NCBI RefSeq assembly: GCF_024505045.1
Contig: NZ_JANIBM010000013.1
Coordinates: 1-64,000 of the forward strand
Direction: 5' to 3'
Length of the DNA stretch: 64,000 nt
Source of the DNA: Methylomonas aurea
GTDB lineage: Bacteria; Pseudomonadota; Gammaproteobacteria; Methylococcales; Methylomonadaceae
A model generated the notes under the pieces. That model was not told the origin of the DNA and ran no database searches. It was given only the letters and a program-made list of their open reading frames with translations. Shown here one piece after another: positions 9,878-17,665 of the stretch (within the stretch, counting starts at the first letter, position 1; every line of letters starts with the position of its first letter). The translations under genes and the position numbers were made by a program.

Positions 9878-11098
9878 ATGGCATTGTACGTTTATAAATT
9901 CGGCGGTACTTCGGTCGGCTCGGTCGAGCGGATCAAGGCTGTCGCCGAAAAAGTCAAAAACGCCCACGACAAGGGCGATCAAATCGTGGTTGTCGTTTCG
10001 GCGATGAGCGGAGAAACCAACCGGTTGGTGGCATTGGCCAAAGAAATGCAGCCGCAACCGACCGACCGCGAGTTGGACGTGCTGCTGTCTACCGGCGAAC
10101 AGGTGACCATCGCGCTGTTGTCGATGGCGTTGCATCACATCGGTGTGGAAGCCAAGTCATATACCGGTCCGCAGGTGCGGATTCTGACCGATAGCGCCTT
10201 TACCAAGGCCCGCATCCGCGAAATCGACGAAGCCAATATCCGCGCCGACCTGGAGGCTGGTCGAGTCGTGGTCGTGGCCGGTTTTCAGGGGGTCGACGAG
10301 CACGGCAATATCACCACTTTAGGCCGCGGCGGTTCGGATACCACCGGCGTGGCGCTGGCGGCGGCGCTTAAAGCCGACGAATGCCATATCTATACCGATG
10401 TCGATGGCGTCTACACCACCGATCCGCGCGTGGTACCCAAAGCGCGGCGTTTGGAACAGATTACCTTCGAGGAAATGCTGGAAATGGCCAGCTTGGGTTC
10501 GAAAGTCCTGCAGATCCGCTCGGTCGAGTTCGCCGGCAAATACAACGTCAAATTGCGCGTGTTGTCTTCGTTTATGGAAGGTAACGGCACCCTAATTACC
10601 TACGAGGAATCAGAAATGGAAAAAGCGTTAATTTCGGGCATCGCGTTTAACCGGGACGAGGCCAAACTGACCTTGACCGGCGTGCCTGATTTACCGGGTG
10701 TGGCGTCGAAAATTCTGGGGCCGATCGCTGCCGAAAATATCGAGGTGGACATGATCGTGCAGAATATTTCCGCCCATGGCACCACCGATTTCACCTTCAC
10801 CGTGAATCGCAATGACTTTGCCCGCGCCAAGAATGTATTGGAAGGTTTAAAAGCCGATTTGGGCGGTAGCACCACCGTGATTGGCGACAACACCATCGCC
10901 AAGGTGTCGATCGTCGGCGTCGGTATGCGTTCGCACGCCGGCATTGCCAGTACCATGTTCAAAGTATTGGCGAACGAGGGTATCAACATTCAGATGATTT
11001 CCACCTCTGAAATCAAGATTTCGGTCGTCGTCGACGAGAAATATCTGGAACTGGCGGTGCGAGCACTACATACCGCCTTTGGCTTGGATCAGCAGTAG
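9878..11098 (+). CDS. lysC: aspartate kinase
   Basis: A 406-residue monofunctional aspartokinase that makes aspartyl phosphate for lysine, threonine and methionine. The kinase domain begins KFGGTSVGSVERI and contains the GRGGSDTTGVALAAAL segment near residue 152. Two ACT domains follow from about residue 265 (GVPDLPGVASKIL and GVGMRSHAGIASTMF), which give feedback control by lysine and/or threonine. An internal in-frame ATG at 10616 with its own ribosome site could produce a separate ACT-only beta subunit, as known for Bacillus and Corynebacterium alpha2beta2 enzymes. csrA, which often follows lysC in relatives, is not found here; a terminator follows instead. Confidence 0.96.
   Translation: MALYVYKFGGTSVGSVERIKAVAEKVKNAHDKGDQIVVVVSAMSGETNRLVALAKEMQPQPTDRELDVLLSTGEQVTIALLSMALHHIGVEAKSYTGPQVRILTDSAFTKARIREIDEANIRADLEAGRVVVVAGFQGVDEHGNITTLGRGGSDTTGVALAAALKADECHIYTDVDGVYTTDPRVVPKARRLEQITFEEMLEMASLGSKVLQIRSVEFAGKYNVKLRVLSSFMEGNGTLITYEESEMEKALISGIAFNRDEAKLTLTGVPDLPGVASKILGPIAAENIEVDMIVQNISAHGTTDFTFTVNRNDFARAKNVLEGLKADLGGSTTVIGDNTIAKVSIVGVGMRSHAGIASTMFKVLANEGINIQMISTSEIKISVVVDEKYLELAVRALHTAFGLDQQ
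10604..10618 (+). promoter_or_regulatory. internal ribosome site and start for a lysC beta subunit
   Basis: GAGGA at 10604-10608 lies 7 bases before an in-frame ATG at 10616 (codon 247 of lysC). The product would start MEKALISGIAF just ahead of the ACT domains. Position and spacing match the known internal beta-subunit starts of aspartokinases; use here is inferred. Confidence 0.5.
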
Positions 11099-11185
11099 CT
11101 CGCGATGGAGTGCGGAGCTTCGCCGATCCACGTTAGATGGGGGAGGTGCAGGTGATTTTTAAAAAACTGTGTTAAATGACTTAAT

Positions 11186-11216
11186 AAAAACAAGGCATTT
11201 GCCTTGTTTTTTGTTT
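11186..11216 (+). terminator. intrinsic terminator after lysC
   Basis: A CAAGGC/GCCTTG stem with an ATTT loop, extended by A/T pairs on both sides and followed by a T-rich tract, lies 87 bases after the lysC stop. It separates the housekeeping block from the metal cluster. Confidence 0.85.
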
Positions 11217-11328
11217 AGGAATTTGTCCTTTTTTCTGTTTTTTTAAGCTTTATCAGGTAGTTACGATTCTGGCATTTTTTATGCTGTTTATCGGCGTTGC
11301 ATTAATTTTTTCTGCGCGAGGTAAACAG

Positions 11329-11538
11329 ATGGCTCAAGAATTAGTAGTTGCGAATCAAGAAGTGGTTGCCCAGCAACTAAACACTGCCGGCTTGGTTTTG
11401 GGGGCCGGGTTGGCGGTCGCTTCGATGATTTTGGTGCCGGCATTGGCGATGCGTCTGGGTTTGAGTGCAAGTCTCACCGGCGCTCTCAGAATCGCGTTGA
11501 TGAAGGCTTCCAGCCAGGCAGCAAGGGGACTCAAATAA
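11329..11538 (+). CDS. small membrane protein of the metal cluster
   Basis: A 69-residue protein with one or two hydrophobic segments: LNTAGLVLGAGLAVASMILVP and a following ALAMRLGLSASLTGALRIAL. I chose the ATG at 11329 because GAGG at 11318-11321 is well placed; an upstream ATG at 11281 would add 16 residues but has no such site. The C-terminus is basic (KASSQAARGLK). No family recognised. It is the first gene of the co-directed run that ends with the copper ATPase and the SafE-like protein, so a helper role in metal transport is a guess from position only. Confidence 0.6.
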   Translation: MAQELVVANQEVVAQQLNTAGLVLGAGLAVASMILVPALAMRLGLSASLTGALRIALMKASSQAARGLK

Positions 11539-11725
11539 TTGCCCTCGGCGTCTGCCCTTGATGCGGCCGGCGCTGCACGACTCAGTATTTGCCTTTCGGG
11601 AAAGCTATGTTCGATAAGTCGCTAGGGAAATCTCGCCGTTTGTTTTCAGCAAGCCGGTTATGCCGGATCGGGTATAATTCCATCATGGATTGCTGGAATT
11701 TGCCGAACGAAAACGGGTTTGTGTC

Positions 11726-11911
11726 ATGACGGATGAAATCAAAAAAGATTGCGATCTTTGCGGCTTGACGGTTGAAGTAGCGGGTTTTGAACTTAAAACT
11801 GTCGACGGCGACAAAAAATTTTGCTGCGAAGGCTGTAAGGGTATTTACCAAATGTTGCATGAGGCGCAGGTATTACCGGATCAGGATGACGCCCGGCAGC
11901 CGAATTCTTAA
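11726..11911 (+). CDS. stand-alone metal-binding domain of P-type ATPases
   Basis: A 61-residue soluble protein, MTDEIKKDCDLCGL followed by KKFCCEGCKGIYQML. This is the cysteine-rich domain (PF12156-like, ATPase-cat_bd) normally found at the N-terminus of FixI/CcoI-type copper ATPases, with CDLCG and FCCEGC supplying five cysteines. Here it is a separate gene, while the ATPase encoded 1.1 kb downstream lacks that domain. A TATAAT hexamer at 11673-11678 may be its -10 element. An upstream TTG would extend the product by 12 residues, but it would fall almost on the predicted transcription start. Likely cytoplasmic copper carrier for the ATPase; inferred. Confidence 0.8.
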   Translation: MTDEIKKDCDLCGLTVEVAGFELKTVDGDKKFCCEGCKGIYQMLHEAQVLPDQDDARQPNS

Positions 11912-11928
11912 AATGCATAGAGGATGCA

Positions 11929-12225
11929 ATGGCGCACAAACACGATCCCAAATCCGACGTCAACGGCCCGTCAATGGCTAAACAAGTGATGGCTGGTACG
12001 TTGGCGACCGCAACGGTTAATACTGGAGGAAAATTAATGAGCAAGTTAGCGAAACACCCACTGTTGGTTTTCGGTGCCGGGATGGTTGCCGGTTATTTCG
12101 TCTACAAATACCGAAAAGAGATCATTTCCAGCGCCAGCAAGACCATAGAGGCCGGCAAGGACTTCGTGCTGCACCAAAAAGAAAACCTGGAAGATATCGT
12201 CGCCGAGGCTAAAGAAGGCGAGTGA
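11929..12225 (+). CDS. single-helix membrane protein, PacL/DUF1490-like layout
   Basis: A 98-residue protein with a His-containing N-terminus (MAHKHDPK), one membrane helix (HPLLVFGAGMVAGYFVYKY) and a charged amphipathic C-terminal half (SASKTIEAGKDFVLHQKENL). GAGG lies 6 bases before the ATG. The layout, one short helix then an Ala/Glu-rich amphipathic tail next to a metal P-type ATPase, recalls the mycobacterial PacL (DUF1490) proteins that scaffold CtpC/CtpG ATPases. I see no sequence proof of homology. It ends just before a terminator. Confidence 0.65.
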   Translation: MAHKHDPKSDVNGPSMAKQVMAGTLATATVNTGGKLMSKLAKHPLLVFGAGMVAGYFVYKYRKEIISSASKTIEAGKDFVLHQKENLEDIVAEAKEGE

Positions 12226-12269
12226 GGATGCCGGTTTGCATTTTCAATGTGAAGCTTCACTGATTTGAC

Positions 12270-12310
12270 AACGGGCGGTTTCGGCATTCCGAGCCGCCCG
12301 TTTTGTTTTT
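12270..12310 (+). terminator. intrinsic terminator within the metal cluster
   Basis: ACGGGCGG at 12271 pairs with CCGCCCGT ending at 12301 around a 15-base loop, followed by TTTGTTTTT. It ends the small-gene transcript; the HMA_2 gene starts 7 bases later and so needs read-through or its own promoter. A 12-bp perfect palindrome (GTGAAGCTTCAC) lies just upstream at 12249-12260. Confidence 0.85.
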
Positions 12311-12316
12311 ACGATT

Positions 12317-12928
12317 ATGGCTATCCAGAAACAATTTTTATTGCGTTATCGAGGCGACGGCCACGTGCGGTTTCAATTGCCGGAGCCGGCCTGCCAAGCC
12401 GAGCCCGCCCGGCAATTGGCGGCAAAGCTGGTGGAACTCGATGGCGTCCGCTCGGTACACCTGTACCGTAGCCAGCGTAAACTGTCTATCCGCTATCACG
12501 AATCGGTTTGCGGCTTCAACCAACTGGCGGTCCGCTTAGCCCGGATCGTGGCCGAGTTGGAACAACAGGGCCTGTTCGAGACGCCTTTGGCCGACAAGGC
12601 GAAAAAATCGATGCTCAATATCGGCCAGCGGTTGCGGAAGACCCATGTCGGCGGCTGGTTTCGCGAAAAATACCAAGCCGGCCGGGAAACTTTGCAAGCG
12701 GCGAAGATCGTCGGCAAACTGGGCGTCAAAGGTCCGAAAGCGCTGATCAAGGATCCGGAAAAGGCCACGATCGATTTTCTCAACGACGTGTTGGTGCTGT
12801 ACTTGATCAAAACCCACTGGACGCGGATTACCCAGGAATGGCTGGTCAGGCCGTTCGTATACCGTTACGAATGGATGGCCTTGTTCTATATGTTTTTCTT
12901 ACTGGTCCGCTCCCGCAGGCCTAAATAG
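12317..12928 (+). CDS. HMA_2 domain protein
   Basis: A 203-residue protein. Residues 1-75 form a ferredoxin-like fold of the HMA_2 type: FLLRYRGDGHVRFQLP, then LDGVRSVHLYRSQRKLSIRYH, which keeps the beta-alpha-beta pattern of heavy-metal-associated domains but lacks the CxxC metal site. Residues 85-160 are basic and helical, and the C-terminus holds one or two membrane helices (IDFLNDVLVLYLIKTHW and EWMALFYMFFLLV). The same HMA_2-like module heads the ATPase encoded next, so the two proteins may interact through it. Metal binding is doubtful without the cysteines. Confidence 0.75.
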   Translation: MAIQKQFLLRYRGDGHVRFQLPEPACQAEPARQLAAKLVELDGVRSVHLYRSQRKLSIRYHESVCGFNQLAVRLARIVAELEQQGLFETPLADKAKKSMLNIGQRLRKTHVGGWFREKYQAGRETLQAAKIVGKLGVKGPKALIKDPEKATIDFLNDVLVLYLIKTHWTRITQEWLVRPFVYRYEWMALFYMFFLLVRSRRPK

Positions 12929-13000
12929 CTTTCAGCCCGGAGCCGCCGCTTGGCCGGCGCCGCACCGGTTCGCCTTTCCAGTACAGGATTGTCCCCCCCC

Positions 13001-15451
13001 ATGGAAACCGAGATCCCGATCCCCAAAAACTTCGAGTTGCGCCACCAGTTGCGAAATAGGGTGCGCATCGTTTCCAGCGTTCTGGCCGGTGATCCGGAAC
13101 GCGGATATATTTTGGAAATTCTGCTGAAAAAGCGACCTGAAATTAAGCGGGTGCGTTCTGTTTTTGCGATCGGTTCTGTCGTGATCGAATTCGATTCTAG
13201 CCGGCTGCCGAAAAAGAACCTGTTAATTCTGCTGGACGCGGTGCTGGGGAATATCGCTCACAAACAGGCCGATTTAAAACAAGACAAACGGAAAAGCCTT
13301 GGCGGTCCGTTGCAAGATATTGATTTGGCCGTGCAGGGGATGAGTTGCGCGTCCTGCGCGCTCTTGATCGAAATGGTGCTGAACCGCGACGAGCGGGTGA
13401 AGAAGGCGGCTGTCAATTTCGCTACCGAAACTGTAAATGTGCAGGGTTGCTTGACTTCCGCCGACGTGGTCGAAGTCATTGAACGCTTAGGCTATAGCGC
13501 GATGCCGGTCGATACGCTGTCGCAAAGAAAAAAACTCATTGAAAAGGAGTTGCATCGAATTGACGTGGCCCGGCGTCGATTCGTAACCGCAGGGCTATTG
13601 ACCATACCGGTGGTGGTCTCGGCGATGGCGATGGGTAGCCGGAATTGGCTGCACTGGTTGCAATTCGCGTTAACCACCCAAGTGGTATTCGGTTCCGGGC
13701 GTCAGTTTTTCAGCAAGGCTTACCGTTTGGCTAAACAACGAGCGGCAAACATGGACAGCCTGATCGCATTGGGCGTCGGTTCGGCTTACGGTTACAGCGT
13801 GCCGGCCTTATTCCGCCGCCGCGGCCACATCTATTTCGAAGCCGCCGCGGCGATTGTCACCTTCGTCTTGCTCGGCCGCTACCTGGAGGAGCGCGCTCGC
13901 GGCAAAGCCGGCGAAGCGATTCGCAAGTTGGTCGATTTGCAACCGCAAACCGCGACGTTGCTGCTCGAGGCCGGTCACGAGCGTAGCATCGATATCGACG
14001 ATATCCGCATTGGCGATTTGTTGTTGGTGCGGCCCGGCGAGAAGATTCCTACCGACGGCTTGGTCGTCTACGGCATTTCCACGGTCGACGAAGCCATGAT
14101 TACCGGCGAAAGCATGCCGGTAGTGAAAAATCCGGGCCACACCGTGATCGGCGGTTGCGTTAATGGCAACGGCGTGTTGCATGTCAAAGCAACTGCGATC
14201 GGCATGGACACCGTGTTGGCCGGCATCGTGCACATGGTCGACCAGGCGCAAGCGGCCAAATTGCCGATCCAGAAACAGGTCGACAAAATTTCGGCGGTCT
14301 TCGTGCCGGTGGTGATGGTGCTTTCCGCGGCGACGTTGGCCGGTTGGCTGCTGGCCGGTGCGCCGTTCGGCTTTGCCTTCGGCAATGCGATTACGGTACT
14401 GCTGATTGCCTGTCCCTGTGCACTGGGATTGGCGACGCCGGCGGCGATCATGGTCGGCGCCGGCCAGGCCGCCAAGCAGGGCGTCTATATCCGCAACGGC
14501 GAAAGCCTGGAAATCGCCAGCAAATTGAACGCAATCGTGTTCGACAAAACCGGTACCATCACCGAGGGCCGGCCCAGGGTTAGCAAACTGGTCAAAATCT
14601 CGCGGATGGCGGAAGCCAAACTGCTGTTGTTGGCGGCATCGGCCGAGAACAATTCGGAGCACTTCCTGGGCAAAGCTGTGGTTGCCCACGCCCGCGAACA
14701 GGGCGTCGAGCCGGGAGAGTGCGCCTATTTTTACAGCGAAACCGGCCGCGGCATCCGGGCCGAAGTGGCCGGATACAAAATTCTGCTGGGCAACCAGGCT
14801 TGGCTGGAAAGCCAGCAAGTGGCGATCGAGCGCCTGGCCGAACACGCCGATTTGTTCGCCCGGCAGGGCCAGACCCCGGTTTATATGGCCGTGGACGGCA
14901 AGGAAGCCGCAGTATTTGCGGTATCGGACAATCCGCGCGACGAGGCCGCGGATGCCATCGCCCGCCTGCATCGCCTCGGTATCAAAACCATGATGGTGAC
15001 CGGCGACACCGAAAAAACCGCGCATTTCATCGCCGACAAAGTCGGCATAGCCGATGTCGTCGCCAACGCCAGGCCGGAGCAAAAATTGCAAATCATCCGC
15101 CAATTGCAACAGGACGGCCGCAACGTCGGTATGATCGGCGACGGCATCAACGATGCGCCGGCGCTGGCGGCGGCCAATGTCGGTTTCGCGGTCGGCGGCG
15201 GCGCCGACATTGCCATCGAGTCGGCCGATCTGACTTTGGTGCAAGGCGATATCGGCAAGGTGACCGATACCATCGAACTCAGCGCTTTTACCATCCGCGT
15301 CATCAAACAAAACCTGTTCTGGGCCTTCGGTTACAACACAGTAGCGATTCCGGTTGCGGCGCTCGGCAAACTGAATCCTATGATCGCATCGGCGGCGATG
15401 GCGTTGTCTTCCGTATCCGTAATCGTCAATTCTCTGAGATTGAACAAGTAA
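13001..15451 (+). CDS. copper-type heavy-metal P-type ATPase
   Basis: An 816-residue P1B ATPase. Order: HMA_2-like module without CxxC (about 12-75), an HMA domain with GMSCASC (about 113-119), eight membrane helices, CPC in IACPCALG (about residue 470), phosphorylation site DKTGT (about 513), hinge GDGIND (about 712) and a C-terminal YN...MASAAMALSSVS pair typical of Cu+ exporters (P1B-1). The nucleotide-domain SEHP loop reads SEHF: Phe replaces the near-invariant Pro after the ATP-contacting His. The start chosen is the ATG at 13001 directly after a run of nine or so C; an in-frame TTG at 12950 is possible. It is followed without a gap by the SafE-like gene. Confidence 0.92.
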   Translation: METEIPIPKNFELRHQLRNRVRIVSSVLAGDPERGYILEILLKKRPEIKRVRSVFAIGSVVIEFDSSRLPKKNLLILLDAVLGNIAHKQADLKQDKRKSLGGPLQDIDLAVQGMSCASCALLIEMVLNRDERVKKAAVNFATETVNVQGCLTSADVVEVIERLGYSAMPVDTLSQRKKLIEKELHRIDVARRRFVTAGLLTIPVVVSAMAMGSRNWLHWLQFALTTQVVFGSGRQFFSKAYRLAKQRAANMDSLIALGVGSAYGYSVPALFRRRGHIYFEAAAAIVTFVLLGRYLEERARGKAGEAIRKLVDLQPQTATLLLEAGHERSIDIDDIRIGDLLLVRPGEKIPTDGLVVYGISTVDEAMITGESMPVVKNPGHTVIGGCVNGNGVLHVKATAIGMDTVLAGIVHMVDQAQAAKLPIQKQVDKISAVFVPVVMVLSAATLAGWLLAGAPFGFAFGNAITVLLIACPCALGLATPAAIMVGAGQAAKQGVYIRNGESLEIASKLNAIVFDKTGTITEGRPRVSKLVKISRMAEAKLLLLAASAENNSEHFLGKAVVAHAREQGVEPGECAYFYSETGRGIRAEVAGYKILLGNQAWLESQQVAIERLAEHADLFARQGQTPVYMAVDGKEAAVFAVSDNPRDEAADAIARLHRLGIKTMMVTGDTEKTAHFIADKVGIADVVANARPEQKLQIIRQLQQDGRNVGMIGDGINDAPALAAANVGFAVGGGADIAIESADLTLVQGDIGKVTDTIELSAFTIRVIKQNLFWAFGYNTVAIPVAALGKLNPMIASAAMALSSVSVIVNSLRLNK

Positions 15452-16297
15452 ATGAACCACCACAATATGGAAGGGATGGATCATGCCATGCACGGCATGA
15501 CCGAAATGGCTGCGGCCAGCGGATTCGATTACACGTTGGCATTTGCCGCGGGTTTCCTGGGCAGTGGCCATTGCCTAGGCATGTGCGGAGCGCTGGTGTC
15601 CGGTTATTTCATGAAAGCCGGAAAAAGCAAAAGCTACCTGCCTTATCTGGCCTACCAACTTACGCGGATTTCGGTTTACGCGGCTATTGGAATGTTGGCG
15701 GCTTCGTTGGGTGTGGTGCTGGTATCGAGCGGCTTGTTCGGCAAGATCCAAAGTATTTTGCAGATCGCGATGGGCTTGGTGGTTATCGCGCTGGCGATGG
15801 GGGTGCTGGGCTGGATTCCCTGGCAGGGTTCTTTGCGTCTGATTCCATTGGCGGTTCTGCGCAAGGGGTATGCTACCGCCAATCAAAAAGGGCCGTTGAT
15901 CGGGTCGGTGATCGCCGGCTTTCTGAATGGCCTGATGCCCTGCATGTTGACGTTTGCGATGGCGGTAAAAGCGACGACGGCAACCACAGTTTTAGAGGGT
16001 GGCGCGTTGATGCTGGCGTTTGGTTCCGGAACCTTGCCGATGATGCTGTTCATCAGCGTCGCCTTCGGCAAAATGAGCGCCAAGCTGCGCGGCTACATGT
16101 TCAAGGCGGCAGCCCTAATTATGTTGGCGATGGGGTTGAATACCATCAACAACGGCTTGAGTTTTTATCTGGACCAGGATTTCGACCATAGCCATTTCCT
16201 GTTCTTCTTGCAGGCTGAACTCGACCGGCTGATTCTGTTCTTGGCGCAAATCATGGATTACTTGTCCGGCATGATAGATAGTATCCGCAATAAATAG
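15452..16297 (+). CDS. SafE/TauE-like membrane protein of copper clusters
   Basis: A 281-residue polytopic protein. Its first 20 residues are a His/Met-rich string (HHNMEGMDHAMHGMTEM), likely a periplasmic copper-binding tail. The first membrane helix has GSGHCLGMCGALVSG, the signature of the sulfite-exporter TauE/SafE subfamily found beside ccoI/ccoS in cbb3 oxidase clusters, with two Cys that could ligate metal; a second copy of the fold begins at SVIAGFLNGLMPCMLTFAM. The ATG directly abuts the ATPase stop, so the two are translated together. It probably accepts or hands over Cu; true sulfite export is unlikely from context. Confidence 0.85.
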   Translation: MNHHNMEGMDHAMHGMTEMAAASGFDYTLAFAAGFLGSGHCLGMCGALVSGYFMKAGKSKSYLPYLAYQLTRISVYAAIGMLAASLGVVLVSSGLFGKIQSILQIAMGLVVIALAMGVLGWIPWQGSLRLIPLAVLRKGYATANQKGPLIGSVIAGFLNGLMPCMLTFAMAVKATTATTVLEGGALMLAFGSGTLPMMLFISVAFGKMSAKLRGYMFKAAALIMLAMGLNTINNGLSFYLDQDFDHSHFLFFLQAELDRLILFLAQIMDYLSGMIDSIRNK

Positions 16298-16358
16298 GGC
16301 GGCAGTGAAAAAAGAAATGGATTAAACGGATTTTTTTTGTATAATGGCGAGCCAATTT

Positions 16359-16434
16359 GCTGGCGTAGCTCAGTTGGTAGAGCAGCTGATTTGTAATCAG
16401 CCGGTCGCGGGTTCGAGTCCCATCGCCAGCTCCA
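16359..16434 (+). tRNA. tRNA-Thr(UGU)
   Basis: A 76-base cloverleaf: 7-bp acceptor stem GCTGGCG/CGCCAGC, D arm GCTC/GAGC, anticodon stem GCTGA/TCAGC with loop TTTGTAA (anticodon TGT), T arm GCGGG-TTCGAGT-CCCAT (imperfect last pair) and encoded CCA. TATAAT at 16340-16345 is a good -10 element. The part from the anticodon loop onward is repeated at 20897, marking it as an integration site. Confidence 0.96.
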
Positions 16435-16474
16435 TATATATCAAAGGCTTATGTCGAAAGACCTAGGCCTTTTT
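16390..16474 (+). repeat. left attachment repeat in tRNA-Thr
   Basis: 85 bases, from the anticodon loop through the tRNA 3' end and 40 bases of downstream sequence, are identical to 20897-20981 in direct orientation; similarity continues with a few mismatches to about 16498. This is the expected form of an att site made by a tRNA-targeting tyrosine integrase. Confidence 0.92.
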
Positions 16475-16475
16475 T
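16443..16475 (+). terminator. tRNA-Thr terminator inside the att core
   Basis: AAAGGC pairs with GCCTTT over an inner GTC-GAAA-GAC hairpin, followed by T residues. It is part of the shared 85-bp repeat, so each integration restores a terminated tRNA gene. Confidence 0.65.
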
Positions 16476-16670
16476 ATTGCCTTGTTCATAAAGTGTCCAT
16501 TTTATAATGGCACTTTAAATCACTGTCGACTTGGTTGCTTACCCATCAGGTAGCGCGCGTCCAGGCTTTTGCTGGGCGTTTGATCCTGTTGCCGATAAAC
16601 GCTATAAAATTCGATGCTGAAAACAAGCGACATCCTCAGCGTTAAATGTAACGAAAAAGGAGGCTCTAAA

Positions 16671-16868
16671 ATGATCCAGTTACCACAACCTACTGAAACG
16701 CTGTTAATCAACGCCGCAACTGTTGCTGGTCAATCGCCGTTAACGTTTCTCGATAACCTATTACGAGAATACCTCGATGATCAAGCCGACATCCAGGCCG
16801 CCGCCCAGTCATTGACCGAACCCGGCGAAATCAGCCTGGACGAGATGCGTTTGAAATATGACCTATAG
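16671..16868 (+). CDS. RelB/RHH-type antitoxin
   Basis: A 65-residue protein starting MIQLPQPTETLLINAA, with a short N-terminal strand then two helices (FLDNLLREYLDDQADI), the ribbon-helix-helix form of type II antitoxins, and an acidic tail (EPGEISLDEMRLKYDL) that should bind the toxin. The ATG at 16671 is fixed by AAGGAGG 7 bases upstream; an upstream start at 16614 lacks a site. The last 11 bases overlap the toxin gene, as usual for coupled TA pairs. It probably represses its own promoter. Confidence 0.8.
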   Translation: MIQLPQPTETLLINAATVAGQSPLTFLDNLLREYLDDQADIQAAAQSLTEPGEISLDEMRLKYDL

Positions 16869-17115
16869 CGTTGTATTCAAACCAAGCGCCGAAAAAGCCT
16901 TTTCAAAACTTCCAAACGAGATTCAAAAGCGCCTCTATGCGGCGGCTTGCGATTTAGCCGAAAATCCACGGCCGCCAGGCTTCAAGAAACTGCACGGCGT
17001 TGATGATCTTTACCGCATCCGCGTAGGCGATTACCGGATGGTCTATACCATCGAAGATTGTCAATTAAAAATCCTTGTGGTTGCCATCGGCCACCGTCGA
17101 GAAATCTATCGTTAG
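16858..17115 (+). CDS. RelE/ParE family toxin
   Basis: An 85-residue protein with the RelE fold pattern: YSVVFKPSAEKAFSKLP, then the central GFKKLHGVDDLYRIRVGDYRMVYTIED and C-terminal VVAIGHRREIYR. Arg residues in YRIRVGDYR and the C-terminal RREIYR match catalytic positions of mRNA-cleaving RelE toxins. It overlaps the antitoxin by 11 bases. Intact and full length, so probably active; the pair may stabilise the island. Confidence 0.88.
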   Translation: MTYSVVFKPSAEKAFSKLPNEIQKRLYAAACDLAENPRPPGFKKLHGVDDLYRIRVGDYRMVYTIEDCQLKILVVAIGHRREIYR

Positions 17116-17155
17116 CCAGAGCGCTAGCTGATTGTTTCGTTTAAGGAGCTGTGAT

Positions 17156-17527
17156 TTGAAATGTCTGCCTTGCGGCGCTGCCGAACTGGTAAGAGATACC
17201 CGAGACATGCCTTACACCTACAAAGGCGAGTCTACGATTATCCCGGATGTAACCGGCGATTTTTGCTTGGCCTGCGGTGAAGTCATTACCGATGCCGAAG
17301 AATCGCGGCGCACCATGGCTTTGATGCTGGAATTCAACAAGCAGGTCAATGCCTCGATGTTACTGGACCGGCTGACGCATCATTGCTACATCCTTGAAAC
17401 AGGTAATGAGTCCTACCGCTTCCGACAAAGCTCTGAAGAAGCCAAGGTGCGCATACAAGCTCGCGAGAAGCTTAAACGTAGCGGCAAAACACCGGAAGAT
17501 AGTTTGTACGAGGAGAATCTGTTTTAA
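17156..17527 (+). CDS. MqsA-type zinc-finger antitoxin domain fused to IstB tail
   Basis: A 123-residue hybrid. Residues 1-70 are an MqsA/YgiT-type domain: two zinc knuckles CLPCG and CLACGE and the conserved DMPYTYKGESTIIPDVTGDF stretch, ending EFNKQVNAS. There the DNA-binding XRE helix-turn-helix expected in MqsA is missing and the frame runs into LLDRLTHHCYILETGNESY, which I recognise as the C-terminal end of IstB, the ATPase of IS21-family elements. TTG at 17156 is the start: AAGGAG lies 7 bases upstream and it yields the usual MKC beginning. No MqsR-like toxin is adjacent. Likely a non-functional antitoxin produced by IS21 insertion and deletion. Confidence 0.75.
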   Translation: MKCLPCGAAELVRDTRDMPYTYKGESTIIPDVTGDFCLACGEVITDAEESRRTMALMLEFNKQVNASMLLDRLTHHCYILETGNESYRFRQSSEEAKVRIQAREKLKRSGKTPEDSLYEENLF

Positions 17528-17665
17528 AAAGCCAGCTTGGAAACGGATAGTCGGCTATCTCTCGTCATCCGTTTCCATTACACTTATCCACAGCCGGCCA
17601 CTCCAAAAACCGGCTCCGCCCCCTGGTCAAATTTCAACCGGTACGGTCGGTCAATTTTCGCCCGG
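17358..17665 (+). mobile_element. IS21-family 3' remnant
   Basis: The last ~55 codons of istB, fused to the MqsA domain, are followed by two 17-bp end-type repeats, GGTCAAATTTCAACCGG at 17625-17641 and GGTCAATTTTCGCCCGG at 17649-17665, with a 24-base period. Multiple terminal repeats of this kind mark the end of IS21 elements. istA and the left end are gone. Confidence 0.75.

Noticed and set aside
11099-11328. csrA after lysC
   Set aside because: The usual small gene is missing; the gap contains only a terminator and leader, and the 69-residue product downstream is a membrane protein.
13808-15571. 587-residue minus-strand frame
   Set aside because: His/Gln/Arg-rich antisense shadow of the copper ATPase.
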